DNA of 64,000 bases, from NCBI GenBank assembly GCA_910575105.1, contig CAJTDK010000014.1, forward strand, positions 26,726 to 90,725. The letters are read 5' to 3'. The notes beneath the pieces were generated by a model. It was given only the letters and a program-made list of their open reading frames with translations, searched no databases and had not been told where the DNA came from. This document shows, piece after piece, positions 26,614-35,076 of this stretch (position 1 is the stretch's first letter; each line of letters starts with the position of its first letter). Source of the DNA: Lachnospiraceae bacterium (GTDB lineage Bacteria; Bacillota; Clostridia; Lachnospirales; Lachnospiraceae). A program made the position numbers and the translations under genes.

Positions 26614-28589
26614 TATCGTCCTTCCGGTCTCATCTGCTCGTCAACCTTAAGCTCCCGGCCATCCCACTGAATATGGACATTCTTCTTCCCGACCGGCAGC
26701 ACACAATCCAGACTGTCAAAATATTCAAGCCTCGGATGAAGCTCATATTTCCCATTTACTGAATCTGTGATCTCAAGCCCTACAAAATATCTCGCCAACA
26801 GATAAATCGGGCTTGCCGACCACGCATGGCACAGGCTCTTGCCAAATCTGTCCCCATACATGTCATACTGTTCTTCTTCTGGAACATTCGGATCATATTC
26901 CTCCCAGAATGTTACGGCTCCCTTTTTTATCATACCGCCCCAGTATTCCCGGATCTGCTCCAGAACATCCTGAAGCCTGCCAACCTTACACAAGGCATCC
27001 ATCTCATAAAATTTAAAATACGGAGTTGTAATTTCAGGAACCGTGTCACTGCTAAGAACATTTTCCACAATCTGTTTCTTCTGCTGGTTGTCTGCAATAT
27101 TAAATAGTATAGCGAATATATTGGCATGTCTGGTAATATGTTTTTTTCCAGATACAAAAGAATCCATATAAGCGCCCTGATCATTGTCCCAGAAAAATGC
27201 GTTTATATTTTTCTTCATCATCTCATATTCCGCCTGATATTTGATACCCTGTTGAAAATAATACGCCGCCCCAGAGGCCGCTTTGCTGCAGGATGTCTGA
27301 AAAGTCTGGCATTCTTTCGCATCATTTTCAAGAAGCCGGCTAAGCAGCGACATTGTCCGGTAACACTCGGCAAACAGCATCTGTTCTGCACACAGAGCTC
27401 CTTCTTTATCCAGATCGGCCCAGTCAATAAATATCCAGTCGCCTTCCCGTCCGATGATGAATCCATGCTCATCCAGCTGTCCTTCGCAAAACTCCATCAA
27501 TGAACACATCTTCGGATATACCTGTTTTACGAACTCCAAATCGCCATAAGCTTCATAATGAGCCTTAATACTAAGAATCCAGTACAGCGTATAATCCAAG
27601 ATTGTGTTGATATGCGTTGTGATCGGATCATTTCCCCGCAATGCACGAAGCGTACGGCGGTTGATATCAGCATCTGCCATCAAATATTGATTTACAAAAA
27701 GACTTTGATAGGCATCTCCTCCCCAGATCCATTTATCTCTTTTGATTCCGTCAATGAAAAAAATTCCGCTGCATAGCTGAAATGTATGCTCCGCTACGGA
27801 CCAGATCCTATTAAGCAGTTCATCACTGCTTGAAAAACTTGCTCTTACCGGAATATCTACATATTGGTGAATCGCCTTAAGTTCCACCTCCCCTTTCCGG
27901 CAATCCGGAATATATGCAAACCGTACTGCACATCTGGGGCATCTGCCTGTCCGGGCATCCGGCTCCCAGCTATAATAACAATGCTCCCTATTAAGCGCTT
28001 CTTCCCTCGATTCGCCGCAGTAAACCCTTAATGGACGATATCCGTTCTTATCATCCAGTTCAAGAACCGCTGTTAATTCTGTTTCAAATTCATATAACGT
28101 ACCATTCCCACAAGCTTCCACATGAACCGGCAAATAAATTTTCTCACTATAATCCCAAGAAGCCGGATCCTGCCCCTCATCTGTAAAATACCGGCTGTAT
28201 CCCGCCGCCACCGGAGGGTTCGCATAATCTTCCGCCTGCCATGTACCGTCAGAATAGATAACATCACCTTTTATGTATATACTTGGAAAACACTCTATGC
28301 GCCCTGTATGAACGGAAATTTTTACACTTCCCGGTTCACAGGTAATCATTTTTCCAAAAGGATATTTCTGTTCTCCTACAAGAACATAGCCAATCGCCTT
28401 TGAATAGACACAAAATGTTGTTTCCGTTTCGATACAATATTCTTTTCGAAATACCACCCTGTTGCGAAAACCTTCACTTTTCCAAAATGCCGGCCATCCA
28501 TATCCACGTTCTATACGGCTGAAATTCTGCTTCATCGCGTGATATAATTCAAAATCTCCCTGATACCAAATCCAGTAACAAGCCTTCAT
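26613..28589 (-). CDS. GH78-related six-hairpin glycosidase
   Basis: A 658-residue protein with an N-terminal beta region and an (alpha/alpha)6 domain from about residue 250. FFIDGIKRDKWIWGGDAYQS replaces the canonical GH78 DCPQRDERLGW but keeps the Asp and Arg-Asp spacing seen in distant rhamnosidase-like families. GREGDWIFIDWADLD and the late AVTFWEEYDPN with a candidate catalytic Glu also fit. A four-cysteine segment (CPRCAVRFAYIPDC) near residue 215 is unusual. Cytoplasmic; it heads the transcript with the GH78 enzyme and has the rhamnose two-box promoter, so a rhamnose-releasing or accessory role is likely. Confidence 0.8.
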   Translation of the reverse strand: MKACYWIWYQGDFELYHAMKQNFSRIERGYGWPAFWKSEGFRNRVVFRKEYCIETETTFCVYSKAIGYVLVGEQKYPFGKMITCEPGSVKISVHTGRIECFPSIYIKGDVIYSDGTWQAEDYANPPVAAGYSRYFTDEGQDPASWDYSEKIYLPVHVEACGNGTLYEFETELTAVLELDDKNGYRPLRVYCGESREEALNREHCYYSWEPDARTGRCPRCAVRFAYIPDCRKGEVELKAIHQYVDIPVRASFSSSDELLNRIWSVAEHTFQLCSGIFFIDGIKRDKWIWGGDAYQSLFVNQYLMADADINRRTLRALRGNDPITTHINTILDYTLYWILSIKAHYEAYGDLEFVKQVYPKMCSLMEFCEGQLDEHGFIIGREGDWIFIDWADLDKEGALCAEQMLFAECYRTMSLLSRLLENDAKECQTFQTSCSKAASGAAYYFQQGIKYQAEYEMMKKNINAFFWDNDQGAYMDSFVSGKKHITRHANIFAILFNIADNQQKKQIVENVLSSDTVPEITTPYFKFYEMDALCKVGRLQDVLEQIREYWGGMIKKGAVTFWEEYDPNVPEEEQYDMYGDRFGKSLCHAWSASPIYLLARYFVGLEITDSVNGKYELHPRLEYFDSLDCVLPVGKKNVHIQWDGRELKVDEQMRPEGR

Positions 28590-28627
28590 CTGATACTTCC
28601 TTCCTAATATTTGCTAAATTTTTTATA

Positions 28628-28693
28628 ATTATAACAAACTATTTTTTACTATTTAAGGTCTTTTTTTAATCAAAAAACCGACTTTATTTGCAC
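28628..28693 (-). promoter_or_regulatory. Promoter of the GH78 operon with the rhamnose two-box element
   Basis: On the minus strand: GTGCAAATAAAGTC (28680-28693), 17 nt, AAGACCTT (28655-28662), 21 nt, TATAAT (28628-28633). Boxes and gaps are identical to the rhaB promoter at 16265-16330, while the bases between them differ, which marks the boxes as the conserved part. Confidence 0.72.
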
Positions 28694-28713
28694 CCACCGA
28701 ATCAGCCGCAATC

Positions 28714-28757
28714 AAAAAGGAGGAGTGACAATACCAGTTTTTGTACTGCCACTCCTC
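28714..28757 (-). terminator. Intrinsic terminator of the small gene at 28788
   Basis: On the minus strand GAGGAGTGGCAGTAC pairs over 15 bp (two G-T wobbles) with GTATTGTCACTCCTC, followed by CCTTTTT. It ends the small gene just before the rhamnose-type promoter of the next operon. Confidence 0.85.
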
Positions 28758-28787
28758 TTTTCTCTCTTTTGCATCATCTCGAATCAC

Positions 28788-28964
28788 CTACTTGCTCAAC
28801 AGCTGGTACATTCTCAAAGCTGCTGAAGGATTTCCGCTTACTCCAAGAACACCACATATAACCTCCGCCTGATTCTCCCTATACGCCTCTACAAATTCTT
28901 TGAAAACTGATTTTTTCTGGCTGCCTTTCATAAAATATTTTCCTTTTAATGCAATCGTACTCAT
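28788..28964 (-). CDS. Small protein of unknown function (58 aa)
   Basis: ATG at 28964 follows AAAGGAGAG, a strong ribosome site. The 58-residue product begins MSTIALKGKYFMKGSQKK and ends SAALRMYQLLSK. It has a basic first third, an acidic helix (FKEFVEAYRENQAEV), one Cys in VICGVLGVSG and no clear membrane segment. I do not recognise it. It has its own terminator and lies divergent to the AraC gene at 29146, a layout typical of a small target gene and its regulator. Confidence 0.6.
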   Translation of the reverse strand: MSTIALKGKYFMKGSQKKSVFKEFVEAYRENQAEVICGVLGVSGNPSAALRMYQLLSK

Positions 28965-29070
28965 TATACTTCTCTCCTTTACATGTTTTTGTATTTCGTT
29001 GTTACAAGTATATTTTACCTTTTTCAAAGAGAAATAAACAGGTCAATTTTTGATTCTTTTTAAGGCAATA

Positions 29071-29099
29071 TTGACTTTCTTCTCTCAGTACGGTATGAT
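29071..29099 (+). promoter_or_regulatory. Promoter of the AraC gene at 29146
   Basis: TTGACT (29071-29076), a 17-nt spacer and TATGAT (29094-29099), near the sigma-A consensus, with AGGAAAGGGA as ribosome site before the ATG. Confidence 0.75.
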
Positions 29100-29145
29100 A
29101 ACAAAATAATCAGAATATCAACAGATACTAGGAAAGGGATCTGCC

Positions 29146-29985
29146 ATGGCACAACCATTTTATGAAACAATTAAATACCTGAATCCTATGGGACTCAGCA
29201 TGTCCTATATCACAACTCCCGGCGGTTATCACCCTTTGCATTGGCATGAAGACATGGAAATCCTGTATCCACTGAATGGCATTGTCGATATATGGGTAGA
29301 TGGAAAAGAATACACGTTAAAAGAAAAGCATTTTTCTGTTATAGAGTCCTCCCAAATACACAGCACCTATTCCCACTCTGACCCATCTATGTTTCTCTGT
29401 ATCCATCTATCAAAAAAACAACTTAAAAATTATCTGCCGGATATTGAATTCCGTTGTATAAATTGTACACCGGATGAAATAGATGACCATAGCTTTCCGC
29501 AATATCACAGTATATGTGAATTAATTGAAAATATGACAAGGCTTTATATCAAAGATGTTTCTTTCCATTCATTAGAGGCTGCAGGAATCCTATTACAGAT
29601 GCTGGCTCAATTGTTACGCAATTTTTCAACAGAAACTTCTCTGTCATGCTTAACTGATACCCAGACAAAAGAACGGATTAAGAAAATCATCTCCTATGTA
29701 GAAGAAAATTTCCGCAATCCCATTTCTCTTCAAGATATTGCTGACTATTTAGGTCTAACGAAAGAATATTTTTGCCGCTTTTTCAAAAAAAATATGGGAA
29801 CGTCCTTCTTAAATTACGTAAATGATGTCCGCCTTTCCCATATTTATCAAGAAATACAAAACACGGATGCCTCTATTTCAGAAATCATGGAGCACAATGG
29901 ATTTACAAACCAAAAGCATTTTAACCGTGCATTTAAAAAGCAATATAACCAGACACCTTCCAGTATCCGTCATGCCCATAAATAA
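29146..29985 (+). CDS. AraC-family transcriptional regulator
   Basis: A 279-residue regulator. The N-terminal cupin reads HPLHWHEDMEILYPLNG and KHFSVIESSQIHS (about residues 27-75), a metal- or sugar-sensing fold. The C-terminal HTH pair is LQDIADYLGLTKEYFCRFFKK and ISEIMEHNGFTNQKHFNRAFK, ending TPSSIRHAH. Its neighbours are a small unknown gene (divergent) and the YesN response regulator (convergent). Its targets are not clear; the intergenic region has an inverted pair GTCAATTTTTG / GCAATATTGAC that may be its site. Confidence 0.9.
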   Translation: MAQPFYETIKYLNPMGLSMSYITTPGGYHPLHWHEDMEILYPLNGIVDIWVDGKEYTLKEKHFSVIESSQIHSTYSHSDPSMFLCIHLSKKQLKNYLPDIEFRCINCTPDEIDDHSFPQYHSICELIENMTRLYIKDVSFHSLEAAGILLQMLAQLLRNFSTETSLSCLTDTQTKERIKKIISYVEENFRNPISLQDIADYLGLTKEYFCRFFKKNMGTSFLNYVNDVRLSHIYQEIQNTDASISEIMEHNGFTNQKHFNRAFKKQYNQTPSSIRHAHK

Positions 29986-30011
29986 CGTCAGAAAACGAAA
30001 GAGCTGCCTTT

Positions 30012-31484
30012 TTACACTTTACCTTCTTTAAATTCGCTGATAGACATACCTGTTACCTTCTTAAACATCGTACTTAGATACGTTGCGTTCTTATATCCCA
30101 CCGCTTCCGCAACTTCATAAACCTTTAGTGATTTATTTTGTAAAATTTTTTTTGCATTCTCAATACGTACTTTATTGACATATGTTATCAAATTTTCTCC
30201 TATTTCCTGTTTAAATAAGTTTGAAAAATAATTTTCACTTAGACCTACATATTCCGCAATATCATGAAGCGAAATGTCATCTGTATAATGAAACGCAATA
30301 TATTCCAAAGCCCTTCTTATCTCCTTATGCTTACCCTTATAGATTTTCTGATCCTGCGGCCTCATCTTCTGAGCCAGTTTTATCGTATAATCAAACTTAC
30401 TTCTGACCGAATCTATTTTGCGGATTTCTTCATAATAATTCAGCATTTCCAGTTCCGAATTTTCTTCATTTACTCCCTTTCGGAATTCTCTGTAAATATT
30501 GACAAAACCTTTGTTCACAAAGTTCTCCTCAGGCATATATCTTTCTAAATTCTTCTCATATTCCTCCAGTACCTGTTCTAATTCCTCAGAATTCACATCT
30601 AAAAGATTCTTTGGAGGCTGATATAAATAATTCCTGATTCTTATCTCTTCAAATTTACGAATATCCAAATAATGAATAATCTGTTCTTCTGGAAAATAGC
30701 AAAAATATGTGAGAGCTGTTTTTGCCATTTTGTACATAGAAGGAAGTCTGGAAAAATCTCCAATCAAATCGCTTACACCAATCTGAACATCTCCCTGAAA
30801 CCTTTCTCTCATCCGTGACAATATTTCTATCTGGAATACAGCCTCCTCACTTTTACTATGCACTCTTGGTAACTGGTATAAAAAGATCCAAAAATCTTCT
30901 TCTGCTTTCATGCACAAAATAAGATTTCCTTCATACCGCTGTTCTTCCTGCCCATGAATCTCCCTCTTGCTCTTTACCAGGCACAAGGTCATGTTTCTCC
31001 TTGTTTTCAGCTCATTATAGAGATTGCTCTCACTATCTATTTTCTGTGTCTTTTCCTGAATGTAATCTAATAATTCCTTTTGAAATTGATGGCGTTTCTG
31101 CTCATTCAATGACTTTTCACACAAACTTTGCAGAACCCCTATAATTGTATCTGTGCTTAAATCCTGCTTTAAAATATAATCCTCAGCCCCTAGCCGCATA
31201 GATTCTTTAACAAAGCTAAAATCATCAAAGGCGCTGAGCGCAACGATCCGAATATTGGGGTAAAGTTTTTTTATCTTTGCAGTCAACGTCACGCCATCCA
31301 TAATCGGCATCTCCATATCCGTTAAAACTATATTTACCTCTTTCTCCTTTAATATCTCCAAAGCCTGCCTCCCATTGACAGCCTCTCCCACAACTTCAAA
31401 ACCATATTCATCCCATGAAACTAATTCCCGTATTGCGTAACGAAAATTTATATCATCTTCCACTATCAATATTTTCCATTTCAT
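30012..31484 (-). CDS. Response regulator, YesN type (receiver + AraC HTH)
   Basis: The real start is ATG at 31484 behind GAGGG, giving 490 residues that open directly with the receiver: MKWKILIVEDD, phosphate acceptor Asp in IVLTDMEMPIMDG (about residue 54) and Lys in DYILKQDL. A middle region of about 230 residues is followed by an AraC HTH pair (about 390-490): LHDIAEYVGLSENYFSNLFKQ and VYEVAEAVGYKNATYLSTMFK. It overlaps the kinase by 32 nt. Together they probably activate the ABC sugar transporter at 33350-36351. Confidence 0.93.
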   Translation of the reverse strand: MKWKILIVEDDINFRYAIRELVSWDEYGFEVVGEAVNGRQALEILKEKEVNIVLTDMEMPIMDGVTLTAKIKKLYPNIRIVALSAFDDFSFVKESMRLGAEDYILKQDLSTDTIIGVLQSLCEKSLNEQKRHQFQKELLDYIQEKTQKIDSESNLYNELKTRRNMTLCLVKSKREIHGQEEQRYEGNLILCMKAEEDFWIFLYQLPRVHSKSEEAVFQIEILSRMRERFQGDVQIGVSDLIGDFSRLPSMYKMAKTALTYFCYFPEEQIIHYLDIRKFEEIRIRNYLYQPPKNLLDVNSEELEQVLEEYEKNLERYMPEENFVNKGFVNIYREFRKGVNEENSELEMLNYYEEIRKIDSVRSKFDYTIKLAQKMRPQDQKIYKGKHKEIRRALEYIAFHYTDDISLHDIAEYVGLSENYFSNLFKQEIGENLITYVNKVRIENAKKILQNKSLKVYEVAEAVGYKNATYLSTMFKKVTGMSISEFKEGKV

Positions 31485-33258
31485 TGCTTGTCCCTCTTGG
31501 AATACGCAGCATAATGCTGGTTCCTTTTCCCAGTCTGCTTCGAATCTCTGTGCAATAATTTTCTCCATATAATTCATGAAGACGCTTGTCTACGATCTCA
31601 ACGCCAATACTGTTAAATCCTTTTTTCTTCTTCTCCTTATGAGGAAGCAGCAATTCTTTTATCTGATTTTCCGTCATTCCTTCTCCATTGTCTGCTACCT
31701 CTATCCACAAATATGCCTCGTCTCTATATCCCCGGATCATAATCGTATTATCTTCTTTAGCAGGATCCAGACCGTGCAGAAGACAATTTTCTACCAGCGG
31801 CTGGAGAATGAAACCGGGAACCTGCTCTTCCTTCATATTTTCCTCAATCTCATATTGAATACAAAACCGATCTCCGAACCGCATCTTTTCAATCTCAATG
31901 TAGTTCTCAATATATGCAACTTCCTCTGATACATGAACCATCCCTCCCGCTTTTTTTATTGTAAAGCGAAGCAATTTCACCAATGCATCCAATGACTTTG
32001 CAATCTCCTCCTGCCTGTTCCTGACTGCGGCCCATTTCAGAGAACCAAGCGTGTTATATAAAAAATGCGGATTAATCTGTGCCTGCAGCGTTTCGACTTC
32101 CAATATCTTCTTCTCTTCTTCCTTCAACTGTACAAGCTTGATCAGCTCGCTGATTTTTACCGCCATGTAATTTAACTGAAGACCAAGAAGTCCTATTTCA
32201 TCATAGCTCGCAGGGCTGACACGATGCTCAAAATGACCAATCTCATACTGCTTCATCCCATCTTCGATAAGTCCTATATTTTTTGTGATTGTTCTTGAGA
32301 TAAATTCTGTTATCCCAAGAACTGCCAAAATAACAATCATCAGCGTCCTTACCATGGCCGAATAAATACGGTTTAAACCTTTTAAAAGCGCCGCATGAGA
32401 GAAATAACTGACTATTCTCCATCCATTATTCTGCGTTTGAATCACTGTAATCGTATAGACATCATCTAGCATTTCTCTTGTATAATTATATACATAGAAA
32501 TCCTGCGCATTTCTTTCTTCTATATCTGAAAAAATCAACTCCGCCATCTTAGTATCTTCGCATTTCAGCAGTTCATCATTCTTATTCATAACAAATGTCA
32601 TATCTTTTTTGATATATTCGTTTTCATCACTGATAAACTCAAAAAAGCTGCTGTCCAGCGCAAATACCAGAAGCCCTTTTTCTTCAAAATCAACACTTAC
32701 AATCTGCCGTACAAAATAAACCTCTCCTTTATATACCGTCCAACATACAATATGATTCTTATCAACCATTACGTCTAACTCGTTCAATAGAAATCTCTGT
32801 TCTTCCTCTGACATCTTCGGAATCCCGCTCCTGTAGTAGTCATAGACCATACCGCTTATCGGACGAAGTAATGCATATTTCGTATATCTGGATAAAGATG
32901 ACTGCTGGCTGATTGCTGCAGGCAGCCCCTCATTTGCTATTCTATATCTGGCTGCCTCCTCCTTGGAATAATTCAGTAACTTCTCAATATTCACAGATTG
33001 AAGGAGACGATAGGATGTATCCCGAAACGTATCAATTCTATCATCCAGATTCCGCCCTCCCTGCTTATCCAGATTGAGAACTGCATCCTTTGAATTTTGT
33101 ATTAATTCTTCTTTTGCTATTCCATAGCTGTACAAACCGATCCCTGTAACCGTAAAAATCGTTATAGTAAAAAGGAATATTCTGATCTTTGCCCGTAATT
33201 TCATGTCACGGAGCTTCTTACACAATAATCTGATATTGAACGATATCTGTTCCTTCAT
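31453..33258 (-). CDS. Sensor histidine kinase, YesM type
   Basis: A 601-residue membrane kinase. One membrane segment lies near residues 24-45 and another near 300-322, enclosing a large extracellular sensor. A HAMP region leads to the His_kinase domain with the phospho-acceptor block INPHFLYNTLGSLKWAA and an ATPase part with LQPLVENCLLHGL and DNGEGM. YesM/YesN pairs in Firmicutes regulate nearby sugar ABC importers, here just upstream in the transcript. The extracellular ligand may be an oligosaccharide, possibly with the binding protein at 35077. Confidence 0.93.
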   Translation of the reverse strand: MKEQISFNIRLLCKKLRDMKLRAKIRIFLFTITIFTVTGIGLYSYGIAKEELIQNSKDAVLNLDKQGGRNLDDRIDTFRDTSYRLLQSVNIEKLLNYSKEEAARYRIANEGLPAAISQQSSLSRYTKYALLRPISGMVYDYYRSGIPKMSEEEQRFLLNELDVMVDKNHIVCWTVYKGEVYFVRQIVSVDFEEKGLLVFALDSSFFEFISDENEYIKKDMTFVMNKNDELLKCEDTKMAELIFSDIEERNAQDFYVYNYTREMLDDVYTITVIQTQNNGWRIVSYFSHAALLKGLNRIYSAMVRTLMIVILAVLGITEFISRTITKNIGLIEDGMKQYEIGHFEHRVSPASYDEIGLLGLQLNYMAVKISELIKLVQLKEEEKKILEVETLQAQINPHFLYNTLGSLKWAAVRNRQEEIAKSLDALVKLLRFTIKKAGGMVHVSEEVAYIENYIEIEKMRFGDRFCIQYEIEENMKEEQVPGFILQPLVENCLLHGLDPAKEDNTIMIRGYRDEAYLWIEVADNGEGMTENQIKELLLPHKEKKKKGFNSIGVEIVDKRLHELYGENYCTEIRSRLGKGTSIMLRIPRGTSNEMENIDSGR

Positions 33259-33302
33259 ATAGTACCGCCGTTCTTCAAATATATTTTATTAATTATACAC
33301 CA

Positions 33303-33340
33303 ATATCCAGAAAAACTGCAGTAGCTGTTTTTCTGGATAT
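33303..33340 (-). terminator. Strong hairpin between ABC permease and kinase
   Basis: A perfect 14-bp inverted repeat ATATCCAGAAAAAC / GTTTTTCTGGATAT with a 10-nt loop directly follows the second permease. There is no clean T tail beyond the stem on the minus strand, though the stem has a T5 run. It may be a partial terminator or an mRNA-stabilising structure that sets transporter and kinase levels apart. Confidence 0.55.
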
Positions 33341-33349
33341 CATAAAATT

Positions 33350-34177
33350 CTAGCCTTTCACTGCTCCGGCCGTCATACCTTCTTCTATATGCTTCTGCAT
33401 AATCACGAAGAAGACCACAACTGGTATCATGCTGATGACTGCTGCCGCAAAGGCCATATTATAGTCTGCAGAATGTTCTCCAAAGAATACATACTGCTGC
33501 ATCGGAATCGTCTTTACTTCATTCTTCTGTAATATAATCAACGATGCATTAAAATCATTCCATGCCCACAATGCATCTAAAACTGCAATGGTAACCGTCG
33601 TAGGCTTTAAAATTGGGAATATTACCTTTGTAAATGTCTGGAACCTCCCGCATCCCTCCAACATAGCTGCTTCTTCAAGCTCAATGGGTATCGTACGCAC
33701 GAATCCGATATACATCATAATCGCAAACGGCATATTAATACCTGCAATCAGGATGATAACGCCTGGAAGCGTATTTAGTAATCCAATTTCCCGAAACATT
33801 CTATAAATCGGTATCATCAGCGTCTGGAACGGTATCATCATGGAAGCGCTCAGGATAGATTCATAAAACCGGTACCCTTTTTTATGATATTGACGTCCGA
33901 TTGCATATCCTGCCATAGAAGCCACAATCAATACGATCAGCACGCTTGCTACAGTAACAATAATACTGTTCTTCATGGAATTGAAAATATTGGCCTTTAC
34001 AATGGCATCTGAAAAGTTCTCCCAATGCAGCGTTTCCGGCAATGCCAATACATCCTTAGCTGTCTCCTGCTTGCTCTTAAACGCCAACAGAATACTGATC
34101 AGAAACGGAAACAGATAAATAATTGAAAGTGCAATCAGAAAAGTCCTTCCAACAACTACTGTACTTTTTCTTTTCAT
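33350..34177 (-). CDS. Sugar ABC transporter permease, MalG/CUT1 type
   Basis: A 275-residue inner-membrane permease with about six helices and the EAA loop ELEEAAMLEGCGRFQTFTKV, which contacts the ATPase. It starts within the stop of the upstream permease (TAATG), showing tight coupling. No ATPase gene is present in the cluster, so a shared MsmX/MsiK-like ATPase elsewhere must power it, as is common in Firmicutes CUT1 systems. Confidence 0.93.
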   Translation of the reverse strand: MKRKSTVVVGRTFLIALSIIYLFPFLISILLAFKSKQETAKDVLALPETLHWENFSDAIVKANIFNSMKNSIIVTVASVLIVLIVASMAGYAIGRQYHKKGYRFYESILSASMMIPFQTLMIPIYRMFREIGLLNTLPGVIILIAGINMPFAIMMYIGFVRTIPIELEEAAMLEGCGRFQTFTKVIFPILKPTTVTIAVLDALWAWNDFNASLIILQKNEVKTIPMQQYVFFGEHSADYNMAFAAAVISMIPVVVFFVIMQKHIEEGMTAGAVKG

Positions 34178-35016
34178 TACATCTCCACCTCCTTGCTCCT
34201 AAAGAATCTTGTCAGGCCAATACCAAGCGCCATCAGTATAATCATGAACAGCAATGCTACCGCCTGTCCATATCCGGCTTTTTGATAGCTGAACAGATTC
34301 TTATATATGAAAATGGAGATCATTTCTGAGGAACGAGCCGGTCCTCCGCTTGTTGCAGACATTGTCACGCCGAACTCACGAAGCGCCGACGTAAGCGTCA
34401 ATGTAATACACATGGTAAACGAGGGGCCAAGGAGCGGAAGAGTAATGTTCTTGAAAGCCGCCCATCCGGTTGCCCCGTCAATTGCTGCAGCCTCATAATA
34501 ATCACCCGGGATATTGGTAAGTCCCGCCAGATAAACCATAATATTCGAACCGATACCACACCATAGCGAGATAATAATGATTCCCATAATAACTGTCTTC
34601 GGGCTCCCTAACATAGAGCTTCCAAAAAACTCCGAAAAAATATTTCTGTCAATGAATCCCCATACAAACGCTGCCAATACTGCGCTCAATGCCATTGGTA
34701 CAAAGAATATTGTCTTAATAATGCCATTTCCTTTAAATTTCTGCTTCAACAAAATCGCAATAAGCAGTGACAGGATATTATTCAGCAGTGTATATCCAAT
34801 TGCAAATAATAAGGTTACTTTGATTGATGTCAGGATATTTTTGTCTTTAAATATCTGAACAAAATTCTGTAGTCCGATATAAGAGTATTCTTTGGAAATT
34901 CCATCCCAGTCCGTAAACGCAATGTTCAATCCAGAAAAGAACGGGATTGCTACAGCAAATGCCAATAACAATATAGATGGAAGTAAAAACCAGAAAAACC
35001 CTTTTGTTTTTTTCAA
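34177..35016 (-). CDS. Sugar ABC transporter permease, MalF/CUT1 type
   Basis: TTG at 35016 behind AGGAGGAG is the likely start and gives 279 residues. A longer frame would add a polar N-terminus encoded across the ribosome site. The first helix is FFWFLLPSILLLAFAVAIP, and the EAA loop is DYYEAAAIDGATGWAAFKNI. It pairs with the permease that begins at its stop codon and with the binding protein upstream to form a carbohydrate importer. Confidence 0.93.
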   Translation of the reverse strand: MKKTKGFFWFLLPSILLLAFAVAIPFFSGLNIAFTDWDGISKEYSYIGLQNFVQIFKDKNILTSIKVTLLFAIGYTLLNNILSLLIAILLKQKFKGNGIIKTIFFVPMALSAVLAAFVWGFIDRNIFSEFFGSSMLGSPKTVIMGIIIISLWCGIGSNIMVYLAGLTNIPGDYYEAAAIDGATGWAAFKNITLPLLGPSFTMCITLTLTSALREFGVTMSATSGGPARSSEMISIFIYKNLFSYQKAGYGQAVALLFMIILMALGIGLTRFFRSKEVEM

Positions 35017-35076
35017 ATGAATCTCCTCCTCTCTGGCGGAAACCGCCGCAGGCAGTCTCCGCAAATCTACCGGAAT

